NCBI GenBank assembly: GCA_947254205.1
Contig: CAMYCE010000099.1
Location: 1 to 8,121, forward strand
Reading direction: 5' to 3'
Source: an uncultured Prevotellaceae bacterium
GTDB taxonomy: Bacteria; Bacteroidota; Bacteroidia; Bacteroidales; Muribaculaceae
Length of the DNA: 8,121 bases
This document shows positions 6,847 through 8,121 of this stretch, in pieces. A program made the position numbers and the translations under genes. Each line of letters starts with the position of its first letter. Positions within the stretch are counted from its first letter, which is position 1. Below the pieces are notes generated by a model, which saw only the letters and a program-made list of their open reading frames with translations, had not been told where the DNA came from and made no database searches.

Positions 6847-7593
6847 ATGAAATTACTCGAAGGAAAAGTTGCTTTGGTCACTGGTGCCGCCCGCGGCATT
6901 GGCAAGGCCATTGCACTCAAGTATGCAAGCGAGGGTGCCGATGTAGCATTCACCGACCTCGTCATCGATGAAAATGGCAAAGCCACCGAGCAAGAAATTG
7001 CAGCGTTGGGCGTTAAGGCCAAAGGCTATGCCAGCAATGCCGCCAACTTTGCCGAAACCGAGCAAGTTGTGAACCAAATCAAAGAAGATTTTGGCAAAAT
7101 CGATATTCTTGTCAACAACGCAGGCATCACCAAAGACTCGCTCATGCTCAAAATGACCGAAGCTCAATGGGACGCCGTGATTGCCGTGAACCTCAAGTCG
7201 GCTTTCAACTTCATTCACGCCCTCACCCCCATCATGAGCCGCCAGCGTGCTGGTGCCATTATCAACATGGCCTCGGTGGTGGGTGTGCATGGCAACGCCG
7301 GCCAAGCCAACTATGCCGCCTCCAAAGCCGGCCTCATCGCCCTTGCCAAGAGTGTGGGTCAAGAGATGGGGCGTCGTGGCATTCGTGCCAATGCTATTGC
7401 TCCCGGCTTTATCGACACAGCCATGACCCAAGAGCTTCCCGACGAGATACGCAAAGAGTGGATTGAACGCATCCCTCTGCGCCGTGGTGGCACAGTCGAC
7501 GACATTGCCAATGTAGCAACCTTCTTGGCAAGCGACATGGCAAGCTACATCACCGGGCAAGTGATTCAAGTTGATGGTGGCATGAACATGTAG
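6847..7593 (+). CDS. fabG: 3-oxoacyl-[acyl-carrier-protein] reductase
   Basis: NADPH-dependent reduction of 3-oxoacyl-ACP to 3-hydroxyacyl-ACP, the first reducing step of each type II fatty-acid elongation round. Length of 248 residues is typical. Classical short-chain dehydrogenase motifs in order: TGAARGIG (12-19) for the cofactor, LVNNAG (88-93), catalytic Asn115, Ser143, Tyr156 and Lys160 (YAASK), and APGFIDTAMT (185-194). The C-terminus ITGQVIQVDGGMNM is characteristic of FabG within this broad family. The ATG at 6847 follows a weak AGAGAA. The gene probably shares the tetR transcript and ends before a stem-loop at 7628-7666. Another SDR function cannot be ruled out because no other fab genes are visible in the window, but the overall match favours FabG. 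Confidence 0.93.
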   Translation: MKLLEGKVALVTGAARGIGKAIALKYASEGADVAFTDLVIDENGKATEQEIAALGVKAKGYASNAANFAETEQVVNQIKEDFGKIDILVNNAGITKDSLMLKMTEAQWDAVIAVNLKSAFNFIHALTPIMSRQRAGAIINMASVVGVHGNAGQANYAASKAGLIALAKSVGQEMGRRGIRANAIAPGFIDTAMTQELPDEIRKEWIERIPLRRGGTVDDIANVATFLASDMASYITGQVIQVDGGMNM

Positions 7594-7627
7594 TTCAACG
7601 CTCCCCCCGCATCTCAACAATAAAAAC

Positions 7628-7666
7628 AAGTGGTTGCAATCGACAAGAGAGATTTTGCAACCACTT
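7628..7666. terminator. Probable bidirectional terminator
   Basis: AAGTGGTTGCAA (7628-7639) pairs exactly with TTGCAACCACTT (7655-7666) across a 15-nt loop. Rightward, 34 nt past fabG, the stem is followed by TTTAATCATTT, a poor U tract. Leftward, after the 84-residue gene, it is followed by GTTTTTATTG, a better one. Its place between convergent genes suits termination in both directions. Confidence 0.7.
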
Positions 7667-7688
7667 TAATCATTTGAATATGAACAAT

Positions 7689-7716
7689 GTAGAGACGATG
7701 CACGCATCATCGCTAC
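7689..7716. repeat. Decayed GTAGAGACG-type palindrome
   Basis: GTAGAGACGATGC (7689-7701) is mirrored by GCATCATCGCTAC (7704-7716) across two central bases, with two mismatched pairs, giving a short hairpin. From memory, palindromes starting GTAGAGACG and ending CGTCTCTAC are frequent in Bacteroidetes intergenic DNA; this looks like a worn copy. It sits beside the terminator, in non-coding sequence. Confidence 0.5.
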
Positions 7717-7752
7717 TCAAGCTACCAAGGCAAATATAGGGGGCTCAATGCG

Positions 7753-8007
7753 CTACAACAAGGCAAGGTTGCGGCTGCCAATAGCCATGAGCAACCACAC
7801 TACCACAAAGGCCAACACACACAGCACCAATATCATCACAAAAATAACATTAAGGCCGTGAGACCCTTCCATGGCTTCGGTCGCTTCATCGCCAGCATCG
7901 TGGCCTGTTTTGCTGCTATGATGGCTAAAAATCACGGTGATCAGGGCCGCCATTGCTCCTATCGCAAGCGAAATCAATATCCAATGATAAATATAGTTCA
8001 TAGGCAT
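7753..8007 (-). CDS. Small protein with two membrane spans, function unknown
   Basis: 84 residues, not recognised as a known family. Two hydrophobic segments are clear: about 9-28 (WILISLAIGAMAALITVIFS) and 53-77 (ending VVVWLLMAIG). Between them lies a polar loop, SHHSSKTGHDAGDEATEAME plus GSHG, with four histidines (29, 30, 36, 50) and five acidic residues. The only basic residue near the second span is Arg79 at the C-terminal end, so both ends are probably cytoplasmic and the His/acid loop periplasmic. Two starts are possible: ATG at 8005-8007 (MPMNYIY) or at 7999-8001 (MNYIY). It lies 51 nt after an unidentified gene on the same strand and may be co-transcribed with it. The antisense frame here lacks protein-like composition. 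Confidence 0.75.
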   Translation of the reverse strand: MPMNYIYHWILISLAIGAMAALITVIFSHHSSKTGHDAGDEATEAMEGSHGLNVIFVMILVLCVLAFVVVWLLMAIGSRNLALL

Positions 8008-8017
8008 GTATGGGTGT

Positions 8018-8025
8018 TAAAATTA
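8018..8025 (-). promoter_or_regulatory. Weak -7-like box before the two-span protein gene
   Basis: TAATTTTA on the minus strand differs from TAnnTTTG at the last base and has no good TTTG at -33. It lies in an A/T-rich run about 10 nt before the start. Transcription from the upstream gene is an equally good explanation. Confidence 0.2.
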
Positions 8026-8058
8026 TCATTTTTTTTAAAAAAGGCACCGGGCACATGA

Positions 8059-8121
8059 CTACCCTCCCACCTCGGTGAGGCACATCTCCTGATACTCCTC
8101 CCAATCGGGGTCTTCAAAGGC
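8059..8121 (-). CDS. C-terminal end of an unidentified protein, cut by window edge
   Basis: Reading leftward from the window edge, a frame encodes AFEDPDWEEYQEMCLTEVGG and stops at TAG (8059-8061). The 20 residues are acidic and protein-like (D/E-rich with W and Y), and the stop is followed by A/T-rich non-coding sequence before the next gene. The fragment is too short to name. The assignment rests on composition and on the leftward orientation of the next gene. Confidence 0.5.
   Translation of the reverse strand, partial: AFEDPDWEEYQEMCLTEVGG

Noticed and set aside
6853..7629. Open frame on the minus strand opposite fabG (258 codons)
   Set aside because: FabG motifs fill the plus strand. 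The antisense translation has no recognisable motifs, and its start region falls in the gap after fabG.

Overview
The window looks like ordinary chromosome from a member of the Bacteroidales. Reasons: the PBP1A and quinolinate synthase sequences are of Bacteroidetes type, Shine-Dalgarno sequences are weak or absent before the starts, several upstream regions carry the Bacteroidetes promoter pattern (TTTG at -33 and TAnnTTTG at -7), and the intergenic repeats resemble ones common in these genomes. The family (for example Muribaculaceae or Prevotellaceae) cannot be fixed by eye.

Layout. Positions 1-1839 (+) hold the 3' three quarters of a class A penicillin-binding protein of the PBP1A type, with a complete transpeptidase domain. 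It converges with a leftward nad operon, and the roughly 245-bp gap between them is filled by a nested inverted-repeat element whose right arm contains the nadC stop codon. Positions 2084-5626 (-) carry nadB, nadA and nadC in that transcription order. Together they encode the whole de novo route from L-aspartate and dihydroxyacetone phosphate through iminoaspartate and quinolinate to nicotinate mononucleotide. Upstream of nadB on the same strand lies a small cysteine-rich protein of the YgbA ('nitrous oxide-stimulated promoter') family. Divergent from it is a TetR-family regulator followed 24 bp later by fabG, the 3-oxoacyl-ACP reductase of fatty-acid elongation. The tetR promoter region holds an interrupted inverted repeat that overlaps the predicted -33 and -7 boxes and is a good candidate for an autoregulatory operator.

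After fabG come a strong 12-bp stem-loop, probably a two-way terminator, and a decayed palindrome of the GTAGAGACG type. These are followed by two leftward genes: an 84-residue protein with two membrane spans and a His/acid-rich loop, and the last 20 codons of an unidentified gene cut by the window edge.

Most of the window is core metabolism. The points that merit a second look are the nested repeat that ends nadC, the TetR-operator-fabG arrangement, the YgbA-like gene beside an operon encoding an oxygen- and NO-sensitive Fe-S enzyme, and the uncharacterised two-span protein. I saw no CRISPR array, tRNA, rRNA, insertion sequence with a transposase, or defence system.
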